Positions 33,320 through 41,855 of a DNA stretch of 64,000 nucleotides are shown here, one piece after another. The stretch's first letter is position 1. Every line of letters starts with the position of its first letter. The DNA lies in the NCBI GenBank assembly GCA_000634415.1, contig JFNH01000102.1, positions 1-64,000 of the forward strand. Direction: 5' to 3'. The notes beneath the pieces are model-generated. The model was given only the letters and a program-made list of their open reading frames with translations, ran no database searches and was not told the origin of the DNA. A program made the translations under genes and the position numbers. Origin of the DNA: Prochlorococcus sp. scB245a_519A13. GTDB taxonomy: Bacteria; Cyanobacteriota; Cyanobacteriia; PCC-6307; Cyanobiaceae.

Positions 33320-33670
33320 TAACCAATATTGTTGCTGGGGTTAGTTATATAAATTATGAGATTAAGGACGTAGTTAGCGGGTAAATTTAATGGCTTCAAA
33401 AGTAACAAAGCCATTCCTTGAGTCACATTAAATTCTTTATTTTTCATAAAAAAATAAAAGTCTCATTTTAATTATAAAAAGACTGTCAAATAAAAATTAA
33501 AAATACTAAAGGAAGATATATAAGCATTTATTGATTAGGGTTTTCAAGATATCTTATATCTAATACTTATTTTAAAAAATTATAGATTTAGGATTACTTG
33601 TTATTTATTTTAAACAAAAAATCCAGTTATAATTTATTGATACCTACTATTTGATATTTATAAATACCCA

Positions 33671-33820
33671 ATGAAAAATCTCATCATAAGCAAAAGATCA
33701 AGAGCTTTATTTGGTATTGGAATAGTTGCTATAAGTATTGGATTAATATCAAAAAAAGTAATTAACTATCCAGCTGGAGGATGTATGAAAAGTACTCAAG
33801 AAATAACCTTTAATATTTAG
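33671..33820 (+). CDS. Hypothetical small membrane protein (49 aa)
   Basis: MKNLIISKRSRALFGIGIVAISIGLISKKVINYPAGGCMKSTQEITFNI; one TM; not in ORF track. Confidence 0.5.
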   Translation: MKNLIISKRSRALFGIGIVAISIGLISKKVINYPAGGCMKSTQEITFNI

Positions 33821-33843
33821 CCATTAATCATCTTACATTTTCC

Positions 33844-34233
33844 TTAATTCTTAAATCCAGTCAACTTTGATAACTCTTTTAGTGAAAGTACACCTAAAAT
33901 TAATTTTCCATTTATTTCCCATGTGGGAAACCCTTTAATATTTTTATCAATGCATAATTGAGTTTGACTATTTATGCCATCTCTTGCACATTCAACTACA
34001 TTAAGTTCTTTATAAGCTTGCTTACCAAATAATTCACTTTGATTAAGGCAATTAGGACACCAATATGCTGAATATTTAACTACACCATTATCTTTAAGGT
34101 ATTTTGCCAATTCGAATGATTCCCTAGTGCTTTCTGAGGTGACTATAAGTTCTCTCTGATTATTTAAGTGGGAGCTCTGTACAACACTTGGTAAAGTAAG
34201 AAAAACTAATAGTGGGATTAATAGGCGTTTCAT
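33844..34233 (-). CDS. Secreted thioredoxin-fold protein resembling the Trx domain of cyanobacterial VKOR
   Basis: Signal peptide + YSAYWCPNCLNQSELFGKQAYKELNVVECARDG...KGFPTWEINGKLILGVLSLKELSKLTGF. Confidence 0.82.
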   Translation of the reverse strand: MKRLLIPLLVFLTLPSVVQSSHLNNQRELIVTSESTRESFELAKYLKDNGVVKYSAYWCPNCLNQSELFGKQAYKELNVVECARDGINSQTQLCIDKNIKGFPTWEINGKLILGVLSLKELSKLTGFKN

Positions 34234-34382
34234 TTATTTACTACTTTTCCTCCATATTTTCTAACTATCTTATCAAGCAAAATTCTTATATCTTTATTTT
34301 TAAGTTTCTCTTTTTGATGTAAATTTTCAAGAAGATCACATATTTGATCCTGTGTATCTTCATTTAATTCACTTACTGCCAT
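34230..34382 (-). CDS. Hypothetical small protein (50 aa), overlapping the Trx gene by 4 bp
   Basis: MAVSELNEDTQDQICDLLENLHQKEKLKNKDIRILLDKIVRKYGGKVVNK; ATGA overlap with downstream gene. Confidence 0.55.
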   Translation of the reverse strand: MAVSELNEDTQDQICDLLENLHQKEKLKNKDIRILLDKIVRKYGGKVVNK

Positions 34383-34472
34383 TTATATTTAGAGTTTTTA
34401 CATTCCAATTTTAAATCAAAAGTAAATTTGCTTACTTATTGTATTTATATTTTTTTATTGCTATTTTTTTAA

Positions 34473-34513
34473 AGCGGGCTAGGGTTCATATCTCCACGAG
34501 CATTTAGTCCGCT
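34473..34513. other. Candidate hairpin / structured RNA
   Basis: AGCGGGCTA (34473-34481) pairs with TAGTCCGCT (34505-34513), 9 bp with one G-U; locally GC-rich in AT-rich spacer. Confidence 0.35.
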
Positions 34514-34634
34514 GATTTATTAAAAATTCAACTTATTTTGGATCCACCTTTAGAAGTTGATTAGAAATATTCAAAAATATTTAACTTTGATTAATTTCTT
34601 AATTCCATTGAAAAGCATTCTCATATAAACTTTT

Positions 34635-34649
34635 ATAGTGTGACACTAT
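34635..34649. promoter_or_regulatory. Perfect 15-nt dyad ATAGTGTGACACTAT
   Basis: 7-bp arms around a single G; too short a loop for a hairpin, so DNA-dyad-like. Confidence 0.5.
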
Positions 34650-35015
34650 TTATTCAATAATGTTGTTATTTCGCTTCATAACTTTCTTAAAATACTTAAA
34701 CTCAATAAATTCATGCATCATTTTAATATCATCAGATAATACTTTTTTATTAACTGCATATTCGTCTACATTAAGTGGAGTTTTATTATTTTCAAAAAAT
34801 GTTTTGTGATCAAATGAAAAGTTAATAAAATCCCCTTCATCATTATGATTTTGTCCATATGATTTATTTAAAACACCTCGAGACCTCAACGCCTCCTCAA
34901 CCAATAAACCTGTGACTTTTGACTGACTAAACTCATTAACTGTGCACAATTTTTCAATAATTTCGTGTACTTCTTCACTTGGCAAAAAACCAATTCTTTT
35001 CCTCGGAGAGGGCAT
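34650..35015 (-). CDS. Small probable DNA-binding protein (RHH-like N-terminus)
   Basis: MPSPRKRIGFLPSEEVHEIIEKLCTVNEFSQSKVTGLLVEEALRSRG resembles RHH fold. Confidence 0.65.
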   Translation of the reverse strand: MPSPRKRIGFLPSEEVHEIIEKLCTVNEFSQSKVTGLLVEEALRSRGVLNKSYGQNHNDEGDFINFSFDHKTFFENNKTPLNVDEYAVNKKVLSDDIKMMHEFIEFKYFKKVMKRNNNIIE

Positions 35016-35028
35016 AATAAAAAAAATT

Positions 35029-35064
35029 TAGTGTCACACTTGCACATTATAAGTGTTGCACTAT
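35029..35064. promoter_or_regulatory. Operator-like paired dyads upstream of the RHH-like gene
   Basis: TAGTGTCACACTTGCACATTATAAGTGTTGCACTAT; AGTGTCACACT is the exact reverse complement of AGTGTGACACT at 34637-34647. Confidence 0.5.
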
Positions 35065-35090
35065 ATTTAATTTAAGTCAACTAATTTTCT

Positions 35091-35243
35091 ATGCATATTT
35101 TATTATTTCCTGTCGGATTTATTCTTTGGTATCTAGCTTATGAAGCAAAACCTATCATTAATGATGAAGTAACACTTAATTGGGAAGAAAAAAATACAAT
35201 TAAAAGAAATAAACTTTTAAATATAATCAACAGTAGCTTTTAA
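35091..35243 (+). CDS. Hypothetical small protein (50 aa)
   Basis: MHILLFPVGFILWYLAYEAKPIINDEVTLNWEEKNTIKRNKLLNIINSSF. Confidence 0.45.
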   Translation: MHILLFPVGFILWYLAYEAKPIINDEVTLNWEEKNTIKRNKLLNIINSSF

Positions 35244-35419
35244 AATTTACTATTTATCGATTTTGACCATTCCTTGTGCTTATTATCTAGATCTGAGATT
35301 AACTGTTTTTGATAAGTAAATTTGAGTTGATTTTCGTTAAGTGATTTTTTTGTGATAATCATCTCTTTAGAGAAAAAATAAGGAGTGTTAGAACTACTAA
35401 TTTTTTTTTGGACTTCCAT
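35240..35419 (-). CDS. Hypothetical small protein (59 aa)
   Basis: MEVQKKISSSNTPYFFSKEMIITKKSLNENQLKFTYQKQLISDLDNKHKEWSKSINSKF. Confidence 0.4.
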   Translation of the reverse strand: MEVQKKISSSNTPYFFSKEMIITKKSLNENQLKFTYQKQLISDLDNKHKEWSKSINSKF

Positions 35420-35580
35420 ATAATAAATTCATCTATTTTTTTTATATGACTTAAAAGGTTATAGTCTCAATATTTTTATATTCTTTTTATATTTCCTTCA
35501 TATGTTTTTTAGCACCTTTGTAAAAAATATTAGTTAATTAAATAATAAAGGCTATATTTAAACAAAATATATGTTTTATT

Positions 35581-35754
35581 ATGAATCTAAAGGAGAGAGG
35601 GATTACTGTTGGAGATTTACTAATAATACTAATAATAATAATCACTTCTACAATATTAATTAAATCATTTAGCAAGGATAAGAAAACAACTCTCAATTAT
35701 AGTAATCAAGAGCAAGTTTCTTATAAGAAAAATTTCTATCAAAAATTTATTTGA
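35581..35754 (+). CDS. Hypothetical small membrane protein (57 aa)
   Basis: MNLKERGITVGDLLIILIIIITSTILIKSFSKDKKTTLNYSNQEQVSYKKNFYQKFI; preceded by no clear terminator. Confidence 0.5.
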   Translation: MNLKERGITVGDLLIILIIIITSTILIKSFSKDKKTTLNYSNQEQVSYKKNFYQKFI

Positions 35755-35864
35755 ATATCTTATACAAATTATTTATAAAACTCTTAATTAATTCAATTAA
35801 CTATTTAGTATCTCTTAGGTAAATTTCAAGAATTAATAATTATCAAACAACTAGTTTATGTATT

Positions 35865-36041
35865 TTAAATATTTTGATAAATTGATTTAGAACTTTCCCA
35901 TTTCAAGTTATCCTTTAAATCATTGATATCTTTTGATATTGAAACTAAATTCACCATTTGAAGAATTTGACTTTTATTTAGCCTATTAATAACAATAAGT
36001 TTATTAAGCATTTCTAAAACAGATTTATCATTAATATTCAT
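35865..36041 (-). CDS. Hypothetical small protein (58 aa)
   Basis: MNINDKSVLEMLNKLIVINRLNKSQILQMVNLVSISKDINDLKDNLKWESSKSIYQNI. Confidence 0.4.
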   Translation of the reverse strand: MNINDKSVLEMLNKLIVINRLNKSQILQMVNLVSISKDINDLKDNLKWESSKSIYQNI

Positions 36042-36238
36042 TGTTTGTATAAAACTATGATCCTTGAATTCAAATACTTTATCTTATAATTTTAAAAATT
36101 TCTCTTAAAATTTCATTATTTATTTTATGCTAAATATCAAAAATATTTATAAAATCATCAAAAATTAAACTCTTACTTATAAGAAAATATCTTGAGCTCA
36201 CTTTTTTATAAATTCGTTTATTGTAAAAAGAAAAAAAA

Positions 36239-36409
36239 ATGAAAAAAAACTCCAAGAAAGAATACCTTAATAGAGATGAAGTTAATGAAATGATTGAATC
36301 AGCTTTAAGAAGACATAATAGAAGATCTACAATAATATCAAGCGTACTTGGCTGGATCTTAATAGGAGGTTATTCGTTTGGACTTTTTCAAGCAGTTCAA
36401 AATGTCTAA
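36239..36409 (+). CDS. Hypothetical small membrane protein (56 aa)
   Basis: MKKNSKKEYLNRDEVNEMIESALRRHNRRSTIISSVLGWILIGGYSFGLFQAVQNV. Confidence 0.55.
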   Translation: MKKNSKKEYLNRDEVNEMIESALRRHNRRSTIISSVLGWILIGGYSFGLFQAVQNV

Positions 36410-36472
36410 TTAATCTTTCTTATAAAGTAGAACTTGATAGATGATAAATTAATATAAGACTAAGTATTTATT

Positions 36473-36694
36473 ATGAGGGAATATATTGAGGCAAATCTTA
36501 CAGTGATAAGAAAATATTTAAAAAAACGAAAACAGTACACATCCAAATTAAATAATGCTTCGATAATGGAAGAATTCAAAGAATGGAGCAAAGATCCATT
36601 ACCTGAGACAGAATCAATTTGGACTTTACCTGACTTAACGAGAAATGAAAGACTAAAAAATTTTTGTCGCTCAATTAAGAAGGAAATAATATAA
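36473..36694 (+). CDS. Hypothetical small protein
   Basis: 73 aa ORF in ORF track. Confidence 0.5.
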   Translation: MREYIEANLTVIRKYLKKRKQYTSKLNNASIMEEFKEWSKDPLPETESIWTLPDLTRNERLKNFCRSIKKEII

Positions 36695-36698
36695 GTTA

Positions 36699-36857
36699 TT
36701 AACTACCTAGTTCTATATGATTTACCTTTAAGTAAAAATAACCCGCAAATCCAACTATATTCAAAATTACAACGAAAATCCAAGCTCCAATTGGCTGATT
36801 AGAATCAAATTTTTTTATTTTAACTTTTTCCTTTAGTCTTTCAATATATTTAGCCAT
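36699..36857 (-). CDS. Hypothetical small membrane protein (52 aa)
   Basis: MAKYIERLKEKVKIKKFDSNQPIGAWIFVVILNIVGFAGYFYLKVNHIELGS. Confidence 0.5.
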   Translation of the reverse strand: MAKYIERLKEKVKIKKFDSNQPIGAWIFVVILNIVGFAGYFYLKVNHIELGS

Positions 36858-37160
36858 ATTTAAAAATATTAAAAAGAATATTTCTAATTATAGAGGGTTA
36901 AATTTTAAGGAATCTTAAATAAAATAAAATTTCTTTTAATTCGAATTTTTATTGTCAAGCCTGTTAATAGGATATTTAATTAACTCCTTTTTGAGATTTT
37001 TTAAAAGTTTATTGTGATTCAAAATTGTAAATTTCCTAGTAAAGGAATAGTCCCATTTCATTGAATTAAAAAAAAACTTGCTAATTCATTATTAATAAAA
37101 TTATAATACTTATTACGGTCAATCAGACCATTCATAATTTAAAAAAGGACAAATTTTTTC

Positions 37161-37745
37161 ATGAGCTTAAGAGTTGGCCAAGAAGCACCAGACTTTAGTG
37201 CTACAGCAGTATACGATCAAGAGTTTAAGGAGATTACACTTTCAGGTCTAAGAGGTAAATGGGTTGTTCTATTCTTTTACCCACTAGATTTTACATTTGT
37301 ATGTCCAACTGAAATCACTGCATTTAGTGATAGATACCAAGATTTCTCGGCACTTAATACGGAAATACTTGGGGTATCAGTTGATAGCAAACACTGTCAT
37401 TTGGCTTGGATACAAACCCCAAGAAATGAAGGTGGTATAGGTGATATTAACTATCCCTTAGTTTCTGACTTAAAAAGAGAAATTTGCCAGGCGTACAATG
37501 TTCTAAATGATGATGGAGAGGCTGACAGAGGTTTATTTCTCATTAATCCCGAAGGAGTAGTTATGCATACGACTGTTAATAAGGCTCCTGTAGGTAGAAA
37601 TGTTGATGAAACGCTAAGAATTCTTCAAGGTTATCAATACGTTGCGGCAAACCCCGATGAAGTATGTCCAGCAAACTGGACCCCTGGTGAGAAAACAATG
37701 TTAGAGGACCCCAAAGGTAGTAAGGAATATTTTTCTGCGTTATAG
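37161..37745 (+). CDS. 2-Cys peroxiredoxin (AhpC/TSA family)
   Basis: [17 protein letters not shown] (peroxidatic Cys) and DEVCPANW (resolving Cys). Confidence 0.97.
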   Translation: MSLRVGQEAPDFSATAVYDQEFKEITLSGLRGKWVVLFFYPLDFTFVCPTEITAFSDRYQDFSALNTEILGVSVDSKHCHLAWIQTPRNEGGIGDINYPLVSDLKREICQAYNVLNDDGEADRGLFLINPEGVVMHTTVNKAPVGRNVDETLRILQGYQYVAANPDEVCPANWTPGEKTMLEDPKGSKEYFSAL

Positions 37746-37760
37746 AAGAATTAGAAACAT

Positions 37761-38513
37761 TTAAGTAAGTAATGAGTAGTAAATAATTATAAAAAAATAA
37801 AAAATAAATATATTCAAAAAGGGGATAAGATCACTTTTTTGAGGTTTGGGCACGATCCAATCGCTCAAATTAGTTTTATATGATAAAAAGGACCACGTAT
37901 AAAAAGTAATTTCTATGGAGACTAGGATAAAAAGATTAATTAAATTTAAGTCATTTGAACCAAAATATCTATAAATATGAAACTGATCATCAACACTAAT
38001 ATTATTAATTTGTAGATGCCAAAGATAGAGAGAAATCAAAATAAAATTTACCAATATTATTTTTTTTAACAGAAACCTGGATTTCTTAAAAATTAATAGG
38101 ATAGAAATTAAAAATATGGAAAAACTTAACTGTGGAATATCCGGTTTTGGTACATTAATTTCTTCTAGAAATAAATTAATTATAAAATCAAAATTTATAT
38201 ATATATAATCAGCTATTAAGTAAGAGAGAAATATTAAATTTATTGTGACTAAGAATAATAATCTTTTTCCTTTAATTATCTTTATACTATGGCTTTTATC
38301 ATTAGTAAAATTATAGTATGTATAGTTTTTTAAAGAGTTTACATACACCAAAGATGGACATATTGCTCCGCTCAAATAGTAAAGGATTGAATAAAAGGAA
38401 ATATTATTAATATTGAGTGAATACAAATTAAACCATTGTTTTTGTACAAATGGAAAAATAAGTAAGAATGAGATTGTAACTAATAACTTCGTTGTATTGT
38501 TTTTAATTATCAA
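37761..38513 (-). CDS. Multi-pass membrane protein of unknown function
   Basis: Several hydrophobic segments; no recognised motif; 32 bp downstream of the FtsH-like gene, same strand. Confidence 0.7.
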   Translation of the reverse strand: MIIKNNTTKLLVTISFLLIFPFVQKQWFNLYSLNINNISFYSILYYLSGAICPSLVYVNSLKNYTYYNFTNDKSHSIKIIKGKRLLFLVTINLIFLSYLIADYIYINFDFIINLFLEEINVPKPDIPQLSFSIFLISILLIFKKSRFLLKKIILVNFILISLYLWHLQINNISVDDQFHIYRYFGSNDLNLINLFILVSIEITFYTWSFLSYKTNLSDWIVPKPQKSDLIPFLNIFIFYFFIIIYYSLLT

Positions 38514-38545
38514 GAAAATATTTTTTTTAATTTAAAGCAATTAAA

Positions 38546-40300
38546 TCAAACTTTCAACAATTTAGAAGTTGTTAATTTAAAAACTTTTTTATCTATAGTT
38601 TCTTGATTTAAAAGTATATCAACTAATTTATCTAGTAAGACTCTATTTTTTTTCAATATTTTTATTGAATTATTTAATGAAATTTTAGAAATATTTATGA
38701 TTTCATTATCTATTCTAGAACTGGTATTTTCTGCTATGAGAGGTTTTCTTCTAAATAATCCATCTCCTAAATACATTTCATTATTATCAGAATCCAATGA
38801 AATTGGACCAATAATCGAAAATCCATATTTTGTAACCATTTCCCTTACGATATTTGTCGCATAAGAAATATCATTCATGGAACATTGTGTAATTTCACCT
38901 TCACCAAAAACTATCGTTTCTGCTGCTCTTCCAGCTAGAGAAATTTCAATTTTTGAAAATAATAATTTTTTTGAAATCAATCCACTAGAAATTACATCTT
39001 CGTCAGGGCATATTTTTGTATATCCTCCTATGGATCCAGATCTAGGTAAAATCGTAATTTTATCAACTGATTCAATTCCATTTTTCACAGCAGATACAAT
39101 TGCTCTACCTACTTCGTTATAAGCAATAATTTTTTTCATATTAGGAGAAGTTATTAATGAGCTTCTCAGGCCAATGGTAATTTTATCAAGAGCATTTTCT
39201 ATATGAAGATTACTGATTAATTTAGATTCGTCTCTTGCACAGTGAATTGCACTCTCGTTCATCAAGTTTGCAAGATCTGCTCCCGAAAATCCAACTGTTC
39301 TAGAAGCCCAATATCCCAAGTCAACTTCAGTTGAAAGTGGTTTAGAAAGTGAGTGAACTGAAAGAATTTTTTTTCTTCCATCTAAATCTGGAAGCATTAC
39401 TTCAATTTTCCTATCAAATCTACCTGGTCTTAATAATGCTGCATCCAAAATATCTGGTCTATTTGTTGCTGCTAAAACAATAATCCCAGAATTATCAGCA
39501 AAACCATCTAATTCAGTTAGAAGCTGATTAAGCGTTTGTTCTCTTTCATCATTTCCACCTCCGATTCCAGACCCTCTTTGCCTACCAATGGAATCAATTT
39601 CATCAATGAAAATTATACAAGGAGATTTTTCCTTAGCCTTAGAGAAGAGATCACGAACTCGGCTTGCTCCAACACCAACAAAAAGTTCTACAAACTCTGA
39701 TGCCGATATTGAGAGAAAAGGCACTCCTGATTCACCAGCAATTGCTTTAGCTAATAATGTTTTACCTGTTCCTGGTGGGCCTATTAGAAGAACTCCCTTA
39801 GGAACTTTTGCTCCAAGATTTTCAAATTTCTTTGGTTCTTTCAAAAATTTTATTACCTCTTTTAATTCCTCAGCGGCTTCAGGGACACCAGCTACATCAT
39901 CGAATCTAGTTTCTACATCATCAATAGTTACAAATTTAGCTTGATTTTTGGTAAAACCAAAGGCTCTAGAAGCCAATTTTGATGTACTTCTCAAGATTAA
40001 AACTATAGCTAATATGAAAATCAGGAAAAGGCTTATTGAAGCAAATGAATTAGCAGCTGAGGCTTCTTTTCTACTGTTGTTAATAGTGAGTTCCACCTTA
40101 TTTTCAGAAGCCTTTTCAAGGATTAATTGATCGTTGTAAAGGATAGGTATTTTAAATTTATCGCCATTTTTATACAGAACATCAATTTCTCTCTGCCTAG
40201 GATAGAAAAATATTGATTCTATTTTCCCCGTCTCTATATCTTCTAGAAGATCCGAATAACTTGATTTAGAATCTGAATATGAGAATTTTGATCTAAACAC
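38546..40300 (-). CDS. FtsH-family AAA+ protein with degenerate protease motif (FtsHi-like)
   Basis: [52 protein letters not shown] intact; HEXXH replaced by NEVGR; GTG start. Confidence 0.93.
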   Translation of the reverse strand: MFRSKFSYSDSKSSYSDLLEDIETGKIESIFFYPRQREIDVLYKNGDKFKIPILYNDQLILEKASENKVELTINNSRKEASAANSFASISLFLIFILAIVLILRSTSKLASRAFGFTKNQAKFVTIDDVETRFDDVAGVPEAAEELKEVIKFLKEPKKFENLGAKVPKGVLLIGPPGTGKTLLAKAIAGESGVPFLSISASEFVELFVGVGASRVRDLFSKAKEKSPCIIFIDEIDSIGRQRGSGIGGGNDEREQTLNQLLTELDGFADNSGIIVLAATNRPDILDAALLRPGRFDRKIEVMLPDLDGRKKILSVHSLSKPLSTEVDLGYWASRTVGFSGADLANLMNESAIHCARDESKLISNLHIENALDKITIGLRSSLITSPNMKKIIAYNEVGRAIVSAVKNGIESVDKITILPRSGSIGGYTKICPDEDVISSGLISKKLLFSKIEISLAGRAAETIVFGEGEITQCSMNDISYATNIVREMVTKYGFSIIGPISLDSDNNEMYLGDGLFRRKPLIAENTSSRIDNEIINISKISLNNSIKILKKNRVLLDKLVDILLNQETIDKKVFKLTTSKLLKV

Positions 40301-40431
40301 TAATCTTTATAAGTGATTAATAAAGCATATATGCTTATTTAAAAAATTGACGTATATAAACAAAATATACTCAAAAGTTTTGGAGATAACCAGTTAAAGG
40401 TTATATTATTATATGGAAATAAAGAAACAGA

Positions 40432-40602
40432 ATGGCTGTACCAAAGAAGAAAAAATCAAAGAGCAAAAGGAACCAAAGGCACGCTGTCTGGAAAGGTAAA
40501 GCAGCAATAGCAGCTAAAAAAGCTATATCTTTAGGTAAATCAGTTTTAACTGGTAAAGCTCAAGGATTCGTTTATCCTATTGAAGAAGAAGAAGAAGAAT
40601 AG
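40432..40602 (+). CDS. rpmF: 50S ribosomal protein L32
   Basis: [56 protein letters not shown]. Confidence 0.95.
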   Translation: MAVPKKKKSKSKRNQRHAVWKGKAAIAAKKAISLGKSVLTGKAQGFVYPIEEEEEE

Positions 40603-40605
40603 CTT

Positions 40606-40932
40606 TTAAGATCCTAATTTAAATGCCTCAAGTATAATCGCATAAATTGCCCCAATTCTTAATTTATCAACTACGGTCCATAGATAATAAAATTTTGAAC
40701 TTGAGGTAGGTTTAATTCTTATAATGATTTCAATAAAAACAATAATTATTGGGACCATTATCAACTCATTTTTTCCTTCAGATATAAATTTTGTAAGAAA
40801 ATTTGCGAACAAAAAGTAACCTGTTAAGACAGAAATTAGACCAATAGATTTTGTCCTCCAGGTATCACTTAGAAAACCAAAAAATAAACTATTTAACTGG
40901 TAAGTAATTCTTGAAAAATTAGTTTTTTGCAT
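40606..40932 (-). CDS. Hypothetical membrane protein
   Basis: 108 aa, several hydrophobic stretches; overlaps upstream HAD gene by 14 bp. Confidence 0.65.
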   Translation of the reverse strand: MQKTNFSRITYQLNSLFFGFLSDTWRTKSIGLISVLTGYFLFANFLTKFISEGKNELIMVPIIIVFIEIIIRIKPTSSSKFYYLWTVVDKLRIGAIYAIILEAFKLGS

Positions 40933-41683
40933 TACTAAAAGTCACTAAATAATCACATAGAAAGCTGTAGTCAACATATGATTTTTTTAGTTTAGGGCCT
41001 TTAATTACATTTGCCACATTATTCTGATCACCAAGACTGTCTAAAATACAATCTAATTTAATATTTTCCTCAAGAACAATTGGGATATTTGAAGGAACAA
41101 AAATTGTTGGCAAGTTAGCTGCCAAGGAAGATTTCAATCCTGGATTGGAGTCTTCAAAAACAATTGAGTTGTTTTTGTTTATACCACTTAATTGGATTGC
41201 CTTTAAATATGGTAATGGATTTGGTTTCTTTAATTCAACGTCTTCGCTTGAAATAATGAACTCAAAAGGGTTGAAGCCATTAAAAAGATAATCAACAAGT
41301 AGATTGACTTGAATTCTTGAACTTGAAGTAACAATAAATTGTCTTACTTTTTTTCTATGTAATTCATTTATTAATCTAGAAACACCAGTTTTTAAACTAA
41401 CGCAATTTTTTTTTATAATTTCTAAATAATGAAACTGCTTTGTTTCATGAATTTTGATAATTAAATCTTCTGAAAAATAATCATTATTAGATCTAGCATA
41501 ATAAGAAATCCTATTTTTGCCCCCATTTATCTTCAGAAGTTTTATGTATGTATTTTTATCCCAATTCCAATCAATACCAAGGTCATTAAAAGCATTATTA
41601 AAGGCAGGTAAATGGGCCTCTAATTCAGTATTTGCGATGGTACCATCTAAATCCCAATAAACACCCTCCAGATAAGTCACCAA
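40919..41683 (-). CDS. HAD-superfamily hydrolase (CbbY/phosphoglycolate phosphatase-like)
   Basis: GVYWDLDGTIANTE, VTSSSRIQV, ELKKPNPLPYLKA, VFEDSNPGLKSSLAA. Confidence 0.87.
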   Translation of the reverse strand: MVTYLEGVYWDLDGTIANTELEAHLPAFNNAFNDLGIDWNWDKNTYIKLLKINGGKNRISYYARSNNDYFSEDLIIKIHETKQFHYLEIIKKNCVSLKTGVSRLINELHRKKVRQFIVTSSSRIQVNLLVDYLFNGFNPFEFIISSEDVELKKPNPLPYLKAIQLSGINKNNSIVFEDSNPGLKSSLAANLPTIFVPSNIPIVLEENIKLDCILDSLGDQNNVANVIKGPKLKKSYVDYSFLCDYLVTFSNAKN

Positions 41684-41695
41684 AAAGAATTTCTT

Positions 41696-41773
41696 TTATT
41701 TACGGTAAAATACAAGAGCGATTATTGCTGGTCCTGCTAACGCAACTACAGCCAAAGGAATAAGTGTTGCCAT
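41696..41773 (-). CDS. psb30: 25-aa single-TM peptide, probable photosystem II Psb30 (Ycf12)
   Basis: MATLIPLAVVALAGPAIIALVFYRK; AGPxII..(Y/R)RK-like C-terminus resembles Psb30; not in ORF track. Confidence 0.55.
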   Translation of the reverse strand: MATLIPLAVVALAGPAIIALVFYRK

Positions 41774-41855
41774 GATTAATGAATATGTTTTGTGATACTA
41801 TTTTTACAAATAAATGATGAAACTGTACTGATACGTTACAAGATTGAATTAAATT

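Noticed and set aside
33469-33494. AGTCTCATTTTAATTATAAAAAGACT resembling the 23.3-kb repeat arms
   Set aside because: Only 5-bp arms; expected by chance in such AT-rich spacer
39588-39944. 118-aa ORF on + strand
   Set aside because: Antisense shadow of the conserved AAA+ core of the FtsH-like gene
40583-40600. Six GAA codons (Glu tail) at the end of rpmF
   Set aside because: Simple-sequence acidic tail; no evidence for special function
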